Positions 60,906 to 64,000 of a stretch of 64,000 nucleotides of DNA are shown piece after piece. This DNA is from Roseateles_E cavernae (GTDB taxonomy: Bacteria > Pseudomonadota > Gammaproteobacteria > Burkholderiales > Burkholderiaceae_C). Numbering within the stretch: position 1 is the stretch's first letter; each line of letters starts with the position of its first letter. The position numbers were made by a program, and so were the translations under genes. The notes under the pieces were generated by a model that had not been told where the DNA came from, ran no database searches, and saw only the letters and a program-made list of their open reading frames with translations. Location: assembly GCF_040187885.1 (NCBI RefSeq), contig NZ_JBDPLH010000003.1, positions 124,001-188,000 on the forward strand, in the 5' to 3' direction.

Positions 60906-61594
60906 TGCAGGCCTCCGCAGTCCATCGGCAGCGGCGCGGGCAGGGCAGCGGCGGGCTTGCTGCCGGGCGGCAGGGTCTGGGCCGCCAGCCATTGCGAGAC
61001 GGCATTGATCTCCTCGACCTTGAGCTGTTTGGCAATGTGGCCCATGCAGTCGGGTGCGACCGCGCGGCGCTGGCCGCTGCGCCAGGCGCCCAGCTGGCCG
61101 TTCAGATAGTCGCGCGGCAGACCCAGCAGTCCGGGGATGAAGGGCTGGACGCCGCTCAGCTTCTCGCCATGGCATTGCACGCAGGCCGGCAACTTGCGCG
61201 CCGGATCACCCTGCAGCACCAGCGCACGGCCACGTGCCAGCGCGGCCGCGTCCACGCTCGGTGGCTGTGGCGCCGGATAGGGCAGTTCGAGCTGGGCGAA
61301 ATGGCCGGCCAGCTCCAGCAGATAGGCGTCGGACAGCGGGGCGATCAGATCGCTCATCAGGCCGTAGTCGCGCCGACCGTCACGGAAGTTCAGCAGCTGC
61401 TTGTAGAGATAGCCCTGTGGTTTGCCGGCCAGGCGCGGGTGGTAGCCGTCGGCGGCGGCGCGGCCCTGCTTGCCGTGGCACAGGGTGCAGGCCTGGGCGC
61501 GCTGGGCGATGCTGTCTTCGACGGCCGGCGCCGCGGCAGCCGCACCGGCGACCAGCATCAGGGTCAGGAAGAATCTTGAGGGCAGGGCAAACAT
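60902..61594 (-). CDS. diheme cytochrome c (c4-like)
   Basis: A 230-residue exported cytochrome. The signal peptide is residues 1-22 (FFLTLMLVAGAAAAAP). The two haem sites are CTLCHGK near 36 and CVQCHGE near 140, in a tandem cytochrome c4 layout with FRDGRRDYGLMSDLIAPLSD and AWRSGQRRAVAPDCMGHIA as the Met-ligand regions. It may be the electron carrier between a bc1 complex and terminal oxidases. It is the first gene of a two-gene unit with the triheme cytochrome. Confidence 0.87.
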   Translation of the reverse strand: MFALPSRFFLTLMLVAGAAAAAPAVEDSIAQRAQACTLCHGKQGRAAADGYHPRLAGKPQGYLYKQLLNFRDGRRDYGLMSDLIAPLSDAYLLELAGHFAQLELPYPAPQPPSVDAAALARGRALVLQGDPARKLPACVQCHGEKLSGVQPFIPGLLGLPRDYLNGQLGAWRSGQRRAVAPDCMGHIAKQLKVEEINAVSQWLAAQTLPPGSKPAAALPAPLPMDCGGLQ

Positions 61595-61657
61595 GGGCCT
61601 GATGCTGCCGGCTGGCGGCCGCCTTGGGAAGGATCAGATGCGGGACAAACCACCCGA

Positions 61658-62356
61658 TCAGATGGCGGCGGCGCGGCCGCCGAAGATGGCCGTGCCGACC
61701 CGCACGATGCTGGCGCCCTCGGCAATCGCGGCCTCCAAGTCGGCGCTCATGCCCATCGACAAGGTGTCCAGGGCCAGGCCTTGCCGGTTGAGTTCGGTCA
61801 GCAGGCCCGCCAGCGCGCGGTGCGGCGCGCGCTGGGCCTGCTGGTCGGCCGCGGGCTCGGGAATGGCCATCAGGCCGCGCAGGCGCAAGCGTGGCAGCGC
61901 CGCCACGGCGCGCGCCAGCGCCGGCAGCTCGGCCGGCGCGACGCCGCTCTTGCTGGCCTCGCCGCTGATATTGACCTGCAGGCAGATCTGCAGCGGCGCC
62001 ATCTCGGCGGGGCGCTGGTCCGACAGGCGCTGCGCGGTCTTGAGCCGGTCGACGCTGTGCACCCAGTCGAAGGCCTCAGCCACCGGCCGGGTCTTGTTGC
62101 TTTGCAGAGGGCCGATCAGATGCCACTCGATCTGCGCGCGCAGATCGCCTAGCTCGGCGATCTTGTCGAGCCCCTCCTGCACATAGTTCTCGCCGAAGCG
62201 GCGCGCGCCGGCCGCGAAGGCCTCGCGCACCGCGTCGCCAGAAAACGTCTTGCTGACCGTCAGCAGCGTGACACTTTGCACGGGCCGACCGGCGGCCTCA
62301 CAGGCCGTTTCAATGCGCTCTTGCAGCTGTTGTAAGTTCTCGGAGATCGTCGCCAT
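61658..62356 (-). CDS. yggS: YggS-family pyridoxal-phosphate homeostasis protein
   Basis: A 232-residue PLP-binding single-domain barrel. PLP is bound by Lys36 in LLTVSKTFSGD. FGENYVQEG, WHLIGPLQSNKTRP and LSMGMSADLEAAI are the family motifs. It maintains pyridoxal-phosphate and amino acid balance. It is divergent from pilT with a gap of 26 bases, an order common in proteobacteria. Confidence 0.95.
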   Translation of the reverse strand: MATISENLQQLQERIETACEAAGRPVQSVTLLTVSKTFSGDAVREAFAAGARRFGENYVQEGLDKIAELGDLRAQIEWHLIGPLQSNKTRPVAEAFDWVHSVDRLKTAQRLSDQRPAEMAPLQICLQVNISGEASKSGVAPAELPALARAVAALPRLRLRGLMAIPEPAADQQAQRAPHRALAGLLTELNRQGLALDTLSMGMSADLEAAIAEGASIVRVGTAIFGGRAAAI

Positions 62357-62382
62357 AATGGCCCACGCTAATTCGCTCGTTT

Positions 62383-63426
62383 ATGGACATCACCCAACTG
62401 CTGGCATTCTCGGTCAAGAACAAGGCCTCCGACTTGCATCTCTCGGCCGGTTTGCCGCCGATGATCCGGGTCCACGGCGATGTGCGCCGCATCAATGTCG
62501 AGGCACTCGAGCACCGCCAGGTGCACGATATGGTGTACGACATCATGAACGACTCGCAGCGCAAGGCCTACGAGGAGACGTTGGAGGTCGACTTCTCCTT
62601 CGAGATCCAGGGCCTGGCGCGCTTTCGCGTCAATGCCTTCAACCAGAACCGCGGCGCTGGCGCCGTGTTCCGGACCATTCCGTCCAAGATCCTGTCGCTG
62701 GAGCAGCTCAACGCGCCCAAGGTCTTTGCCGAGCTGGCGCTGAAGCCGCGCGGCCTGGTGCTGGTGACAGGCCCGACCGGCTCGGGCAAGTCGACCACCC
62801 TGGCCGGCATGGTCAACCACCTGAACGAAAACGAATACGGCCACATCCTGACCATCGAGGACCCGATCGAGTTCGTCCACGAGTCGAAGAAGAGCCTGGT
62901 CAACCAGCGCGAGGTCGGCCCGCACACGCTGAGTTTTGCCAACGCCTTGCGCTCGGCGCTGCGCGAGGATCCGGACTGCGTGCTGGTCGGCGAAATGCGC
63001 GATCTGGAGACCATCCGGCTGGCGCTGACCGCCGCCGAGACGGGCCACCTGGTGTTCGGCACCTTGCACACCTCGTCGGCGGCCAAGACCGTCGACCGTA
63101 TCGTCGATGTGTTCCCGGCGGCCGAGAAGGAAATGGTGCGGGCGATGGTGTCGGAATCGCTGGTGGCGGTGATATCGCAAAGCCTGTGCAAGCTCAAGGA
63201 CGGCACCGGCCGCGTGGCCGCGCACGAGATCATGCTGGGCACCTCGGCGATCCGCAATCTGATCCGCGAGAACAAGGTCGCGCAGATGTATTCATCGATC
63301 CAGACCGGCAACCAGCAGGGCATGCAGACGCTGGACCAGAACCTGACCGATCTGGTCCGGCGCAACATCATCTCGCCGATGGAAGCCCGATCAAAGGCCA
63401 AGTTCCCCGAAAATTTCCCTGGTTGA
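62383..63426 (+). CDS. pilT: type IV pilus retraction ATPase PilT
   Basis: A 347-residue hexameric ATPase. It starts MDITQLLAFSVKNKASDLHLS, as in PilT. Walker A is GPTGSGKST near 130, the Asp-box TIEDPIEFVH near 160, Walker B LREDPDCVLVGEMRD near 195, and the His-box TGHLVFGTLHTSS near 222. AIRNLIRENK is the C-terminal retraction motif. It drives pilus retraction, twitching motility and DNA uptake. pilU follows after 15 bases. Confidence 0.96.
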   Translation: MDITQLLAFSVKNKASDLHLSAGLPPMIRVHGDVRRINVEALEHRQVHDMVYDIMNDSQRKAYEETLEVDFSFEIQGLARFRVNAFNQNRGAGAVFRTIPSKILSLEQLNAPKVFAELALKPRGLVLVTGPTGSGKSTTLAGMVNHLNENEYGHILTIEDPIEFVHESKKSLVNQREVGPHTLSFANALRSALREDPDCVLVGEMRDLETIRLALTAAETGHLVFGTLHTSSAAKTVDRIVDVFPAAEKEMVRAMVSESLVAVISQSLCKLKDGTGRVAAHEIMLGTSAIRNLIRENKVAQMYSSIQTGNQQGMQTLDQNLTDLVRRNIISPMEARSKAKFPENFPG

Positions 63427-63441
63427 TCAAGGATCCCCTTC

Positions 63442-64000
63442 ATGGAACGCGACCAGGCCTCGAAATTCATCAACGACCTCTTGCGCCTGATGATCTCGCG
63501 CAAGGGCTCCGACCTGTTCCTGACCGCAGATTTCCCGCCGGCCATCAAGGTCGACGGCAAGGTCACCAAGGTCTCGCCGCAGCCGCTGACCGGCCAGCAC
63601 ACCTTGCAGCTGGCCCGTTCCATCATGAACGACAAGCAGGCGGCCGAGTTCGAGCGCAACAAGGAATGCAATTTCGCGATCTCGCCGGCGGGCGTCGGCC
63701 GTTTCCGCGCCAACGCCTTTTTGCAGCAGGGCCATGTGGGCCTGGTCTTGCGGACGATTCCGGCCACGCTGCCGACGATTGCCTCGCTGGAGCTGCCCGC
63801 CATCCTCAATGATGTGGTGCTGGCCAAGCGCGGCCTGGTCATCGTGGTCGGCGCCACCGGCTCGGGCAAGAGCACCTCGCTGGCGGCCATGGTCGACCAC
63901 CGCAACGAGAGCACCTTCGGCCACATCATCACGATCGAGGATCCGGTCGAGTTCGTCCACCCGCACAAGAACTGCATCGTGACCCAGCGCGAGGTCGGCA
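63442..64000 (+). CDS. pilU: type IV pilus ATPase PilU (3' end off window)
   Basis: The first 186 residues of a second PilT-like ATPase, cut by the window edge. MERDQASKFINDLLRLMISRKGSDLFL and FPPAIKVDGKVTKVSPQPL match PilU. Walker A is GATGSGKST near 138 and the Asp-box TIEDPVEFVHPHKNC near 165. PilU works with PilT in retraction. The gene order yggS, pilT, pilU is conserved in betaproteobacteria. Confidence 0.93.
   Translation, partial: MERDQASKFINDLLRLMISRKGSDLFLTADFPPAIKVDGKVTKVSPQPLTGQHTLQLARSIMNDKQAAEFERNKECNFAISPAGVGRFRANAFLQQGHVGLVLRTIPATLPTIASLELPAILNDVVLAKRGLVIVVGATGSGKSTSLAAMVDHRNESTFGHIITIEDPVEFVHPHKNCIVTQREVG

Overview
The window is a GC-rich, densely coded chromosomal segment of a motile, aerobic betaproteobacterium, most likely Burkholderiales and close to the Roseateles/Pelomonas/Paucibacter/Leptothrix group. 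This placement rests on gene content and order: yggS facing pilT-pilU, an orphan cheZ, a second infA, chrB-chrA, and a two-subunit-III cytochrome oxidase cluster. It is inference; no rRNA or tRNA gene is present to confirm it. I see no transposase, integrase, phage gene or CRISPR array.

Layout. 1-6.6 kb: a truncated GGDEF protein with a degenerate active site, a single-domain globin, and a giant kinase-like/AAA/GAF/PAS/GGDEF sensor. 6.7-7.9 kb: an alpha/beta hydrolase. 7.9-14.5 kb: seven tightly packed minus-strand genes running chrB, chrA, an SOD-rhodanese fusion, an ATP-grasp-like protein, an EamA transporter with a His-rich tail, a small periplasmic protein and an aldo/keto reductase. They look like one chromate-resistance operon with extra redox and metal-handling parts. 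14.5-18 kb: a Tat-exported amidohydrolase divergent from a TPR protein. 18-25 kb: flavin reductase, GntR regulator, polysaccharide-deacetylase-like hydrolase and a branched-chain-type ABC uptake system whose permease and both ATPases are one polypeptide (LivM-LivG-LivF). 25-32 kb: an exported methyltransferase, then a coxMNOP-like cytochrome c oxidase cluster ending in ctaB. 32-42 kb: a DUF2520 protein, a lipoprotein/patatin/papain-plus-lipase gene set, a CBS protein, infA, cheZ, mtfA, an MFS transporter, a ricin-type lectin and a four-EF-hand protein. 42-47 kb: a MerR-controlled fatty-acid or branched-chain acyl-CoA oxidation operon. 47-49.5 kb: ylqF, a small flagellar-rod-like gene behind a good sigma-28 promoter, and fpr. 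49.5-55.7 kb: HD-GYP protein and a copper-tolerance cluster (CusF-like, DUF411, cupredoxin, multicopper oxidase, TolC-like, two small proteins). 55.7-59.5 kb: two chemoreceptors and a secreted TonB-type domain. 59.6-61.6 kb: two c-type cytochromes. 61.7-64 kb: yggS, pilT and the start of pilU.

Themes. Several units deal with metal or oxyanion stress (chromate operon, copper cluster, His-rich transporter), several with c-di-GMP and motility (three GGDEF/HD-GYP proteins, two chemoreceptors, cheZ, pilT/pilU, two sigma-28-like promoters), and several with respiration (oxidase cluster, c-type cytochromes, globin, fpr). The most unusual items are the extended chromate operon, the lipoprotein/patatin/papain-lipase set, the LivMGF triple fusion, and the signalling proteins that keep their fold but have lost key catalytic residues. 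No gap between genes exceeds about 220 bases. The longer gaps hold the palindromes and promoter candidates listed; in the rest I see nothing specific.
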